Assembly: GCA_011109175.1 (NCBI GenBank)
Contig: RDEW01000062.1
Span: 62,001 to 126,000 of the forward strand
Reading direction: 5' to 3'
Origin: Dicyema japonicum
Lineage: Eukaryota > Dicyemida > Rhombozoa > Dicyemidae
Length of the DNA: 64,000 nt
Every line of letters begins with the position of its first letter. The stretch's first letter is position 1. Made by a program: the position numbers and the translations under genes. The notes beneath the pieces were generated by a model that searched no databases, was not told the DNA's origin, and saw only the letters and a program-made list of their open reading frames with translations. Of the stretch, positions 24,872 through 36,449 are shown piece by piece.

Positions 24872-25204
24872 TCAAGCAATCCCTCTCTTACCGAAAAGCC
24901 TCAGAAAATATTCATCTACGGTTTCGAATTGATCTTCTGTGATGTCACCAAAAAGGGAACTGTAGTCTGGAATGAATTCATCTTTGAATGAATATTGATT
25001 TTCATCTATTGATGTTTCATGCACTGGAAAATACTCGTTGTGATCCAATTTGATGAGTCTGATGATATTCCTGGATGTCACTCTCCTTGAAGTACTAGAC
25101 TCTCGAATCCTGTAAGAAAATAAAGATTCAATAGAGTTTACATTTAGAAGAGTGGAAACACCCGTTCTAAAAAATTCGTCAATTACATTAACAGAGAAAG
25201 TCAT
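24872..25204 (-). CDS. Uncharacterised 110-aa protein
   Basis: ATG at 25204 opens a clean 110-codon frame, MTFSVNVIDEFFRTGVSTLL to FLRLFGKRGIA. It is acidic in the C-terminal half (DEFIPDYSSLFGDITEDQF). Its composition is unlike the LINE debris on both sides. No signal peptide or known motif, and no 21-29 nt intron is needed. It may be a real lineage-specific gene. Confidence 0.35.
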   Translation of the reverse strand: MTFSVNVIDEFFRTGVSTLLNVNSIESLFSYRIRESSTSRRVTSRNIIRLIKLDHNEYFPVHETSIDENQYSFKDEFIPDYSSLFGDITEDQFETVDEYFLRLFGKRGIA

Positions 25205-25264
25205 TCCACGTAAAACAATTCTAATTTAAATAAATTTTAATTAAATTCTAAATACGTTTTATTT

Positions 25265-26285
25265 AACAATAAAATATTATTTATTAACTATGGGGAAGAG
25301 CGGCTGCTGACATTACGGAGTAAGCGTTTCCGCGGACAACTGCAATCCCAATTCGTTGCCTCAGTCAGACCGCTTTCCGCACGTCTTTCTTACGGTTCGC
25401 CAATTTCCTCTCGATTTCCTTCAGGACAGAGGATGTGATACTTCCCACAGCACCATACGTCTCGATTGCCACCAGTACAAAACGAAAGCGGTCTCCAATT
25501 TCGCCAGCCAGATCGGCTGCCGGTCCAGTAGACTGCGTCGAGCTGAGTAACATCGAGTTTCGAGAATGAATCCACAACAGTGCAGTCCCATACGAGCGAT
25601 TATCCCTCAGTGAACGGAAAGATAGTTTGCCCATCCGGTCATTTCCCGTCTCCTCGGTCCAATCCCACGGGCTTCAGTATTGCCGGGAAGCTTACATCTT
25701 CAAGAGTACGCACGATAATGTTGTTCATTGCAGCGTGGCGGGGTGCTTTGCCCGCACTCCTTTTGCAAGAAAGCGGATGCTGACCTTTGGCATCAACGAT
25801 CCCTTCACAACGACATTGGTGTTTGACGCAAACATTGGACCAAAAGGCTTCCACTTGAGAGCGATGACTCATATGCTGGAAATCCGATCTCCAGCGCCGA
25901 CCTGAGACCCGTGCCTCCGAGGCGTGTAGGAAACTTGCATTGATTCCATCTCTGTACGTAAAAGTAGAATTTTAGAAGCAATTCGGCTGATTTTCTCAAT
26001 GTCCTATCCAGTGACAGGAGGATGTCACGATGTTTAAAGCAGGGAGAACAACGGAGAGCACATAGGAGTTTGGGCAAGCCGATGCTATTCTTCAAAAGGA
26101 AGAACGCTGTATGACCATCGAGTAAGGAGAGTTTCTCCGTAACTCTGGAGAGTTCATCCTCTTTTGTTAGTAGATGGCTCCGCAGTTCCTTTTCGTCAAG
26201 TGGGCACCCAAGAAAGTATGTCCGCTCCCTGGGTACGACAGTAATTCCAGGTAGTACCGAGTTGAAAGACTCGACCAATTCTAAA
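25265..26285 (-). mobile_element. LINE with restriction-like endonuclease, 3' part
   Basis: Minus strand carries the RT C-terminal region (LGGTGLRSALEIGFPAYESS), a CCHC-like segment around HPLSCKRSAGKAPRHAAMNN, and GLDRGDGKRPDGQTIFPF followed by LVWDCT. This is the PD-(D/E)xK layout of R2/NeSL-type LINE endonucleases. Several frameshifts. The 3' UTR (25265-25350) is shared with 27255-27350 and 63945-64000. Confidence 0.75.
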
Positions 26286-26329
26286 TTAAGAAATAAAATA
26301 ATTATTTTTTAATCGTTGAAATATTCTAA

Positions 26330-27115
26330 ATGACAGTGGATATATTAATTAACCAGACAAATATACCTTTCACAAAGAAACTGAAAATCTTGGTGATTAC
26401 CTTCGACACACACATGTCCTTTTCATCTCACGTCGATGGCATCTCTGGAAGCTGCTCAAGAAAGCTAAGGATAATCAAAACTATTTTCGGTGGCATCAAA
26501 ACTCTTTTCCCAGCTTTGAAATTGTTGTACAAATAATTAATTAAGCCAACTGTCAATACCTGTGCTACATGGAAAATCAATCTGTCCTGGACGAACAAAG
26601 AAACGCGACATTCAGGCCTAAACAGCCACTACTATTAGTAATCTCGGAAAACTAGAAAAAACTAATACCCTATCACTTGAAAATTTTATCCGACGAAATG
26701 GAAAGGGATTTTCTACCCTGTGCAGGCAGTGCAACTCTCAACAATACACAGCCACGACGTGTCTTAGGAGAAAAGCATACATCACCCCTCTCCAATTCCT
26801 ATTCCCCAAACCACCCCGCACACAAAGAAGTTGCGTTGGATCCCAGAAGGCGAACGAGGAGAACATAAGAAATCTGATAGAGGCTTTAAAGATCACTTAA
26901 TTAATTTAGTAATTAAATTAACTATTGATGTTCTTGGGTTAATAATAATAATATGGAAATTGATCCTTTATACAATTTGCAAGTCATAAGAAGAGCTGTA
27001 CAAGATTCTCGATTCCGACAGACTCGTCCTCTCCCTTGTCGGTCTGAAATCATTTAGTTAGTTGAGGGCTTTTATCTTTTTTTTTTGATCCAGTGATCCT
27101 GGTGGTAATAATAAT
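26330..27115 (+). mobile_element. APE-type LINE 3' end with TAATAA tail
   Basis: Plus strand shows RT C-terminal-type sequence (KKLKILVITFDTHMSFSSHV near 26370). It then decays and ends at about 27040-27115 with GAAATCATTTAGTTAGTTGA, a T-run, GATCCAGTGATCCTGG and (TAA)n. The same tail occurs at 34.7, 41.4 and 60.2 kb. Confidence 0.65.
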
Positions 27116-27254
27116 AATTATGCAGTATTATTCAGGTTCAAATTAAGTTGTTGACTTATATTAAAAATAAATATACTTTTCAATAAAAATATTCAAATAA
27201 AATATCCGATGGATTATGATTTATGTTAAACATAAATTTTTTTGCACTTTTGAA

Positions 27255-27990
27255 AAATTTATTAACAATAAAATATTATTTATTAACTATGCAAGAGAGC
27301 GGCTGCTGACATTACGGAGTAAGCGTTTCCGCGGACAACTGCGATACCAATTTGTTGCCTAAAAACTCAGTGGTAAAGCAGCCAGACCGCTTCTTGCACG
27401 TTTTTCTTGCGGTGGGCCAATTTCCCCACGATTTCCTTTAGGAAAGAGGCAGTAATACTTTTATTTTTTAAATGATTTTAAAAAATAAATTCTCTTTCTT
27501 AAAAAAAAGTATTTTTATTTGAAAATTGTTATGACAAGTCTCTATTATTGCCTGCCTCCCATAATCGTGAGCGCAGCCTTCCGGTTCCCCAAGGTGTCCG
27601 ATTAACCTGATAAACTCAGCTGGAAAATCAACCGGTCCATGAAGTTCTGATACTTCCTCCTTTTCAAATCTTCAGCAGTGCTTGCCATGGAACTCGTGAG
27701 CAACAATGAAATGAACAAATTCCCTTTAGAGAAAGTCTCCTGGACGTTGAATTTCAAGCAAGACACCTCCTTTGGGTCCATTTCATGTTGTCATCACCTC
27801 TGTCAAGACCGACCGATTCTAGAATGAAAACAAACCCGTCGTCCTTGATGTCTCTCAAGACAGTCGTTTTAACATGTTTGACGAGAGAATTTCTCGTAAC
27901 TCCGTCTGCATGAAAGCGGGTGTAGTCCTTTCTTGTCAACCATCCCACCACATCGATGTTATACCCTTCCCTATATGATGGGAACACACA
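27255..27990 (-). mobile_element. Second copy of the restriction-like-endonuclease LINE 3' end
   Basis: The 3' UTR at 27255-27350 nearly equals that at 25265-25350. Upstream on the minus strand, DIKDDGFVFILESVGLDRGD matches the endonuclease region of the 25.8-kb copy. Frames are broken. Confidence 0.65.
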
Positions 27991-28079
27991 GCTATGTAAA
28001 TCTACACTGCTATGACCAACTGACTACACGGCCATTCGAAATTAAAAGCCGCGTAGCGCCATGAAGTGCTTCGTGGTTA

Positions 28080-28325
28080 ATTGGAAGAAGTTTCTGTTTG
28101 TTCGTCTGTTCCTCCTCTCTCGTCCTATTAGAGTGGCGTCATGTGATCCACCTGTCTAGGTGGCGCCCAGTGCCAGGCCGGCACGAAAAAGGATCATTTG
28201 CTCCATTAAAGGGGTTTCCACAACTGCAAGTATGGACGTCTTTACCCTTTGTGTTGACTCCGGATGGACTCTGTTTCTGTAGAAGTGAAAACTGAATACA
28301 CTTAATTAGTTTTTTACTTTAATTT
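28080..28325 (+). mobile_element. Inverted copy of the 53-kb LINE 3' end
   Basis: The block GAGTGGCGTCATGTGATCCA through CCGGATGGACT to CACTTAATTAG is the reverse complement of 53205-53430. It marks a 5'-truncated insertion of that LINE. Confidence 0.6.
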
Positions 28326-29869
28326 CTTTCTCGGTGTACCCGGGGTTATTATTATCGGTGTTATAAATAGTTAAATGTATTTTGCATGGTTTATCTTTTT
28401 AGTAGCTAAAAAGATGATGGAATATACAAAGCAGCGATTCCTCGCCTTTAATGTATGCTAACTGGCACGGGTGTATGTGAATAACAGATCCCAAAGCCAT
28501 CATTAGCAAATAAAAAAATCAAACAACACGAGAATCGACAAAACGTGATATTGAATAATTCTATTAAATAGGTAAACCAATAAAAATAAATTTAAATTAA
28601 ATTAATCTAAACAAAGAATAAAATAACTAATTAAAATATGAGGTTTTATCGGTTTCCACGCACAAGCAAAAATAAAAAAAACGAGAAGTCAAGAACATTC
28701 TCAATGCCTTGGATGAATGTATCATGACCGCTCTTCTTAAATAAGGCGTGAGTTCTGCCTAAGCTGAGGTTTATTTTACTACTCCTAGCATGGCTGTATC
28801 TATTCTAAATTCCCCGAATTAACAAAAAAAAACTAAATTTATTTGAGGAAAAAGTTACCCATACGATGTAACCCCCACTAGTTCCTCTGTAGAAATTCGA
28901 GGAAAAATTTCAAGAATGCGGTGGGATCGCTGGTGGATAGCTCGAAAAGAGTCTTGGGGTTACTTGAAGTTTTATCACTTAATTTGTTGCTTCTGACATC
29001 TTCCTTCTTGAATGTTAAATTTCATAATTTTTCAATAATTTGGTTATAATTTTTCCTTTTAATAAAAAACGCAGATATTTGTTTTAAGATAATCTAAAAG
29101 AAATCCCGATTCTTTCAACACGGATTCTTCAGAATCTGAAATTACTTTTGGAATACCGGAGAGGTGGATGGCATTTCTGGTATCAGAGAATTTGTCAATT
29201 CCGCGAATTGAGTCAGGCTGAGTATATTGTGTAATACTTTCATAACGTCTACCAATGAATTGGAAGTTTATTACTGTTTTTTAAATTTACTAGACATAAC
29301 TATTAAACTCATGATTTGCAAGAAACTCAGAGTCCATGAGATAACATAAGACATAAAAGCGTCGATAAAATTGAATTTTACAGCAAATTACTATACGCAG
29401 CGGAATAGACTCTATGGGACCACTAACTAACAATCGAGGAGTATGGAAGTGTTTAAAATTTTGGCTGAGCTACACGTGTTCTTTGTTAAGAATTTATGAA
29501 TTCTGATGTCTCTTGAATCTTACTTCATCCAAACTCATGAGATAGAACAAGACAAAGGTTCTTATGCTTCATTGGCCATCAGGGGAAAGAGTTAACAGAT
29601 TTATAAACTTTCAATTAATTAACGCACTCCTGAATATCTGAAGAACTCACTGATCACGTCAATTTTGAAGACTAAAAACTCTAATGATGATCATCTGCCT
29701 ATCCCCTGTTTCCATAATTTGCATTATGTGAAAATACTGGAGAGTGTTGTCTTCATACTGATCTCCCCTGCTCTGCAATATCTGGGTCATGGCTTTAGAT
29801 CAGGGCTATCTACCACGACTCACTTTGGATCTGTTTCCCAGTTTATAAACCTTACGGACGACTCTAGTA

Positions 29870-30150
29870 TTATAACATACAGAAGATCTTCAAACAGACC
29901 CATCGTTTAATAGGATAACTAGGCACCTGTGCACGCTCGAGGGTCTGTCGCGAGCTTCGATTATTTGAAAAAAGACGCTGAGTCTCTTCTGGGACCTCCA
30001 CAGCTTGAACTTGTTGGATATGTGTTCTCAATTCAGTTAACCGACCGCTATGCTGTTCTGCTGATTCTTCATCCCGCATTTGTTGGCTTGTGATCTCAAT
30101 TTGGTTTACCGACGACTACTCTGCTGTTATCCAGATTTTTCAGCCCGCAT
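29870..30150 (-). pseudogene. Fossil of a ubiquitin-like domain with a short tandem repeat
   Basis: Minus strand reads LRTHIQQVQAVEVPEETQRL, like the ubiquitin-fold segment that ends in 'Q-R-L-F'. It is preceded by a 69-75 bp tandem unit (two copies, each starting CAAATGCGGG). The outer copy has stops. No intact gene. Confidence 0.3.
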
Positions 30151-31769
30151 TTGTTGTACGTGTTGAAGTGCTAAGAGATTTGAAATAAGTCTTTTAATAT
30201 TGCATTTGTAAGAAGAGTGTTTAAATAAGCAGTTTAAAAAATACAAGATTTGATTATTTTGCCCACGTGCGGTGTCTCTATTGTTTCCCGTCTCCGGGAT
30301 CTCTGGGATCTTGTATTAGTGCCTAGAAATGATTAAAGTTGAAAGTTTTTGAAATTAGCATTTAAGGTCACGCCACTTGACAGGATAATATTGATCGAAA
30401 TTTTCAGAAACTCAAATTCTTCATATCTGGTTCACTCACTTTTTCGGCAATGTTTTTATTTGTTCAAAACTTTTTTTAATTAAAATCCGTCCTTTTATCC
30501 GCAAGGTTTTGTGGCACATACGACATTGCAATGACTCGACATGAAAGTGGGAGCAGCCTTTATTGATAATGCTCTTCTTAATAATCGCCAGCTTCCTGCA
30601 TTTAGCGACGCTGGGATCTACAATTTTATTTAACGGAACTCACATTAAAGTAACCTTGAGATCCAACCTCAAACTTGATTTCATCCGAAAAATGTTATTT
30701 AATTCTCCTCAAGCGACGAGTCCTTCTACCACAACACAGTAGTTGAAATGGATCTTTCTACTTCTCACTGACCAAATCCACTGAGAAGATTACAATTACG
30801 CTTCCGCCGAATCTGTCTATGTAATACATTTTTGCGTATTAATCTTAATGTCTTCCTATGAATTTGTGAATTTTATTCTGGATGAAGTAACTAAGAATGT
30901 AACTAACTAATGCATCTTTAACCACTCTTTAGAAAAGATACTGGAGAACCACTTTTCAGTAAGGATACTGGAAAGTAGGAATAGGATTGACATCAGTCAC
31001 TTATTTCAAGAGTTCCAAATGGAGAATAATGGGGTTTCCGTCTCAATACTTCCATCAAGCAGCACTCCTGTGGTTCACCGTGGAGGAATCCACAACGGAA
31101 TTCTCAGTGGAGTTGCCTGCTACATTATAACCCCAAATCGGAAATCAGGCGGCTTCTAGTCTCCATCAATAATTCCGTTGATGGTTCTATGCCTCGGACT
31201 TTTCCCAAGACCTTCCTTCCGCATCTGAAGCAGTGGGCCACGAAAACATCCATTTCAAGGCGGACTTAGACCCCCCCTATTCTCTAGGATTGTAGCCTAT
31301 TAGCGGCCCAAGGGATGGAAAGCTATAGGCCAAGCACTGTTTTCAATGCATGCAATATGATGCCGATCAATTTCTTGTTAAGTTTTTAAATCACAACAGT
31401 TCATCCCAGTTTCTTTGTTTATCAGCATTCTTCGAGGATCTAAAAATAGACGCGTCTAAATTACCCGACCCATGTATACAACTGGTTCAGCTTGCGATTC
31501 GATTATGTGGGGTAGGAAGTTAATTTTTACTTTTTCCAAATATGCCATGATGTTAAGTTTCATCATACAGTCAAAGGGTAGGAAGGATGAATTAATTCAT
31601 AATTTTTGTTAAATATATTTGAGCGGATCGCTGGTAAACTAAACAAAGTCCTCCGTGGGCACTAGTGGGCCGTGTGTAAACTGAAGTGAGCTGCTAGTAA
31701 TTTTTAAAAATTATTGAGTAATTTGCTTAAATATTTTGTATTGTTAAAACAAAAGAAAGTCATACAACG

Positions 31770-32080
31770 GCCTCCCTGACTGAGTGGCTATTCCCTCTCA
31801 TGAAGGCGAGCAAGATTCGCTAAAATAGCCAGCAGTGCTCACATGGATCTCTTGTTCTTTTAAAAATCCGATTTCTTAGGAGACTCGGATTCCAGCGTTG
31901 CAGGCGTAAGGGAATCAGACATTTCAACCGCGAGCGGAACAAACAAAAAATCTCGCGTAGGACCGCGTTCTTTGCCCGTTTTGACCTCTCGGTTTTCTCA
32001 GCGGAAGAGCAGGCTTAAATACACTCTGATGTAGGTTGCAAGGGCAAATGTGTCCGTGCAGGTAATTTCCCAGACAAGAG
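31770..32080 (+). mobile_element. SINE-like repeat, family 2
   Basis: Begins GGCCTCCCTGACTGAGTGGC, like the 5' half of a tRNA(Leu/Ser), then GATTCGCTAAAATAGCCAGC. The body has AAGGGAATCAGACATTTCAA and TTGCCCGTTTTGACCTCTCG and ends with GATGTAGGTTGCAAGGG. Matched at 41.93 kb and, inverted, at 47.7-48.0 kb. The tail recurs at 61.0 kb. Confidence 0.6.
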
Positions 32081-32354
32081 GTTCCTGGCTTCAATAATTT
32101 TTTACCAAAATATCTAAATTAAAAAAAACCTTATAAATGATTTAAATAACTAAAATGACAGGCATCCCAAATAGATCTATAGTCACCTCTCAATATCGAG
32201 ATACTATATTATTAGAAAAGTGTTTTTATTTTAAGATCTTCCTTCCATATTCTTTTTAGGTATTCTATGTTTTTAATAATGTTCCAAAAATTTCTAAATT
32301 AAGGGAAAACTAAAAATATATATAAACAATAAAAAAAGTTGCGTTATACCCTGA

Positions 32355-34286
32355 ATGCACACAACTTTGCTTATAAAACATTTTCTACTACTAATTATTA
32401 ATATTTATACTAAAAAACCAACTCGAATACAGAGAATGCAATGAAAAATACGACGGATTTTGTTTGCATTCAATGCTCGACAAAAATCCAAATTTATCAG
32501 TAAAATATAAGTTTAAATAGATTAATATTTACATCTCTGAATCCAGTCACATCAGCAAGAAAATGAAACTTTTGTATCTTATCAGGGATTTTAACTTTTC
32601 TTCTTCATTCGAAGAGTTGCAATATAATTCATATTTAGACAAATCTTTGTTAAGCTACCTTTGAGCACACGGATGAACAACACGTTGTATGCACACGTGT
32701 TTCTTCTTTTCTCTGGAAAAAGTCCACTGAGCTCTGTTCCATTGGACTACTCGTCTCTTCCTTTGACGTATCACGCACTTCCTAACCCCGTAGAGTATCG
32801 AATGCTGTTTACGTTTGCTTCATTATATAATTGAGACCAAAAAAGCTTTATCAAATGGAAAGTGTAGACTTTTCAAAACCCTACATTCACTGGAACTCTT
32901 TGATCACACTAAACTTCCTTGAACGGACATCTCTCCATCCTTCAATTCCAATTGAAATATCAGATATTATTTGGTTGAATGGAAAAGACGAATATCGCCC
33001 TATTTTGTATATTGATGATGGAATGGAGTCTCAAATTGGATTTGTATACATTTTTTTAAATTTATAGCTTATTCGTCCAGAATATAGATATTTGCCAATA
33101 ACAATAAAATTTTCTCCAATTTCGGTCTCTTCACTTATTTTTAAAGTGCGATTGAAAAATCTTATTTATTTCCTTCAGGAAAAAGGTAAAAAAATTTATG
33201 ATTGTAAAGTTTCTAAAAACATAATTAACGAAATTTATAAAAATTACAATTATGAAAATTATAAAAATTTTATTTGGACTATATTGATGCTTTCAGTTCA
33301 GGTAATTTTTTTAAATTAGATAATTCTTAATGAATGGATAATGATTTTCGAGTTGGAATTTTGGAATAGTTCGGAATTTATTGAGAAACCGTCGACTTCT
33401 TCAAGTTGTTTAAAATGATGACTTTTAGTTCAACTGTGGACTTTAAATTTTATTATCATCGCTTTTTGGACATGGGAACAAGGAAACTCAAATTTAATAT
33501 TGATTTTTGAGTTGCTTCCATTCGTTTGGCATCTATATAAAGTTTTTTAATTTATAATTTCAGTTTTTTAAAGCTTCTCGGAATATTTCTTTTCTCGAAA
33601 TCATAAAAAGTACAATACCGTCTTTCGACATTTTTGGAACAATATTTCGATTCTTCAACAAACGAGTCCCTCGAAAAATTAATCTGCCAACAGAGCAGTA
33701 CAGGAATAAAGTTTTTATATCTAATTTATTGTAGTTCCTTAACCGAATGTTTGTACTTTTCTCTCCAATAGTTATTGCCTTCGATATAGTTTTGCTGCGT
33801 ATAATACCGTTCACGAGGTATATTTTGAGTTACATTGCTTAGCTGGACAAGTTGGATTTTTCTGACCATTTTCCACTGTAAGAGTTTTGTTTGATTATTT
33901 TTAGTAATTAGTTTATATACAGACTTGCTCACTTGGACTCCTCTTATCATAAACTTCAAAGTAATCTATTTTTTGAAAATAGCTCAAATCGGTCGGGCCT
34001 ATTCCGTGGGTTTCAGTGATAATCAAAGTTTACTTTGAACCAATAAATTTAGGCAATAAATTCGATCGTGATGATTTTCGTATTTAAGATTCCTTTAACT
34101 TATGGAATTTTTATAATGTCCGATATTTTCATACTGTTAGTACATATTATTCAAAGATGGTTTGATTTGTTACTAATATTAGCAATTATCCGTTTAAAAA
34201 GGACCGCCAATCTCAATTTATTACACAAATCAGAGAAGGACTATACAAGATTACAGTTCCAGACTTTTCCAAAGGCGACAAACTAA
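32355..34286 (+). CDS. CLPTM1L: CLPTM1L (CRR9)-like multipass membrane protein
   Basis: ER/plasma-membrane protein of the CLPTM1 family, recently linked to lipid scrambling (family knowledge). The N-terminus has a membrane segment (LLIKHFLLLIINIYTKK). The luminal part reads NPNLSINIYISESSH, FVKLPLSTRMNNTLYAHVF, EYRPILYIDD and RYLPITIKFSPISVSSLIF. The transmembrane half has FELLPFVWHLYK and ends VFKIPLTYGIFIMSDI then HIIQRWFDLL, matching the family's MPTSHRLACFRDDVVF-YQRWLY. Introns include 32500-32520 (21 nt), 32616-32638 (23), 32807-32835 (29), 33044-33067 (24), and 21-24 nt ones near 33410, 33540 and 33711. The frame change just after the first membrane segment (about 32420) and one near 33775 were not solved by GT-AG introns. 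Confidence 0.8.
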
Positions 34287-34299
34287 TATTCGCTTTTGT

Positions 34300-36025
34300 T
34301 GGAATGGGAATTTTTTACAGATTATATATTAATACTATTAATTAATATTTATTTGTTTGTTATATAACTTTTTACCATTTTTAAATTTTGCATGTGCTTT
34401 TTAAGTAAAAATTTTATTAATGACAAAATAAAATGAACAAATGTTCAAACATGGCCCCTCTCAGGATAACGATCGAGATTCGCTCAGATAACCAGCAGCG
34501 CTTCCGTGCTTTTGTGGTTTGATTAGTTTTTTTTGAAATTGGTATCATAGCGATGCATTCCGCTTCCGTCATATTCTGTTAGCTCACGTGGAAGGCTTTA
34601 TCTTTTTTTGACTAATTATCTGTTTATGTTCAGATAAAGGATATTTATTTGCTACTTTTGGTTAATATTCGAATTTTCCTGATTCAACTCACTTGTCGGT
34701 ATGGGATCATTTGGTTAGTTGAGAACTGTTACTTCTTTCTCTTTGACCCAGTCATCCTAGGGTAATAATAACTATTTGGTGAGAAATGCATCAAATTTTA
34801 AATATTCATTTTGAAGTTTATTTAATGAATTTATTATCAATATCTTTCAAGAAGTCGGAACTGGTCAACGTCTCTTGTTCAACCTCATATTTCTCAGCTG
34901 ACACTTCTATGGACAGGGTACAGTCTCTGAGATGCAGAGTTAGAAAACCATCCTCGCAACAAAGAAAAAGTAGAAGAGAATATCCTCCTTGGGTTCACGT
35001 TCCTTTCTTGCTCTAGAAATGAATTACTATGTCGAAGGTGATGTACTTCCTGAGAAGCTCACCTTGTTTTGAGTACTGGAGCGCAATACCTTGAGACAGT
35101 CGGCGAAGTCAATACTAAACGTCAAGTTTGATGAACTGGGATGGACAATGTGCAAATGCCTTTGAAAAGGGAGGTCATTGGACTAACAGTAGTCGCTTGA
35201 TCCAAGAAGGTAATCTCGCTATCCCGCAGAGAGTAAATCTCTTTAATTTCTTCATTAAGTCTGTTCTTAAAAAAGTGTAAACTCTTATTTTCACAACTTT
35301 ATTCATCACAAAATATTTAATAAATGTTTTTGACTTTCATTTTGAGCCCAAACTCCCTTCAAAAGTGAAATTTTATTTACGAAATGATAAATAACTAAAA
35401 TTATTTTATGAGCAATTATCAGTTAATATATGTCAATTATGTAATTAACATAAATTTTATATTTCCTGTTTTTAATGTATAATTTTTTTAAATTCCAAAG
35501 TGATGATTTCCACTAAAATATAAATCAAAAATGATTTCCATCAAAATTCTACGATTTATTTTCAACACAAATTTTAGACCGAATGTAGTTTATTTAATAA
35601 ATTTATTTTTTCCATAAAAATATTATTAGAATAAAATAATTAAATTAATCGAACTTGAATCTCCAGGCTGTTTCCTCTGACAATACCTATCGAGATACGC
35701 TCACGAAGCCATCCAGTCTCACGTGGATCCTGGGTGATCCTTTGGACCGATCTAACTGACCAGATCGTCCGCTTGTGGGCCAAGGATTCCTGACGTATCA
35801 ATAATTTTATCATAATAATTTTCTTTATTTTTTTAATTTGATTATATTAATGAAATCCTTATTAACTCATTTGACCCAATAGCTAATGAGGTATTCTCGC
35901 CATGTGGGCATCAGATAACCTAGCAAATAATGCCCTTACCCATATTTATGACAGTTTATTGATTTTATTGCCGTGAAAATAAAATATAAAAACAAATCAA
36001 AATTAAAAATTGGATTGATTAAAAT
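34300..36025. other. Intergenic with repeat scraps
   Basis: A family-2 SINE piece at about 34440-34520 (AGATTCGCTCAGATAACCAG), a LINE TAATAA tail at 34690-34765, RT-like debris at 34790-35010, and a third SINE-like scrap at 35665-35800. The remainder is AT-rich. No gene seen. Confidence 0.45.
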
Positions 36026-36030
36026 AAATA

Positions 36031-36443
36031 ATGATAAATGACGATAATAAAGTATTTCACTTGAAATAATTATTTTAAGGAAAATGTTAAACCCACACAA
36101 AAATATTCAAAAAATCCAATTTCTCTAAAAAGAAAAAAGAAAATAGAATTTTTCATGAAAAATGCTATTTATGTTGTAAGTGTTTATAATATATTTTTAT
36201 ATCTCCTATTTTATTAAAAATAATTTTTTTAAATACTTTGATGTTTTACTAATTAAATCAAAACAGGTGTGCAACGATGAAAAAGACGATTTAATTAAAT
36301 GCCCTTTATGTGTTTACAAAACGCCAATTAATGAACAAAGTCGAATGACAATGTGTAAAGTGTGTGGACACAGATTTTGTCAATATTGCTCATGTGCTAA
36401 TCATTATTATAAAAGAATGAATTCATGTCCTACTATGATTTAA
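36031..36443 (+). CDS. Mini Emi1/Rca1-like protein: KEN box plus ZBR zinc domain
   Basis: Three exons (36031-36051, 36080-36175, 36267-36443; introns 28 and 91 nt) give 97 residues. The N-terminus MINDDNKENV has a KEN box formed across the first splice junction (AAA | GAA AAT). A basic stretch follows (LKRKKK). The C-terminal half is a zinc domain: C-P-L-C, 14 residues, C-K-V-C, then F-C-x2-C-x-C-x2-H and a last C. That spacing, especially C-x2-C-x-C-x2-H, is that of the ZBR (IBR-like) domain of Emi1/Emi2 and Rca1, inhibitors of the APC/C ubiquitin ligase. No F-box and no RL tail. It may be a stripped-down APC/C inhibitor; the alternative is a generic IBR fragment. Function is inference. Confidence 0.55.
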
Positions 36444-36449
36444 TCTTTA

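Larger units (their letters stand above)
28330..32350. other. Long gene-poor stretch of decayed repeats
   Basis: No gene is supported. It holds a SINE-body scrap near 28745, a GATCGC/LINE-like tail near 28920, a ubiquitin-like fossil at 29.87-30.15 kb, a weak RT-like block at 30900-31260 and a SINE-2 copy at 31.77-32.08 kb. The rest is featureless AT-rich DNA. Confidence 0.45.

Noticed and set aside
33560-33959. Two minus-strand frames
   Set aside because: They lie opposite CLPTM1L exons that match the family on the plus strand.
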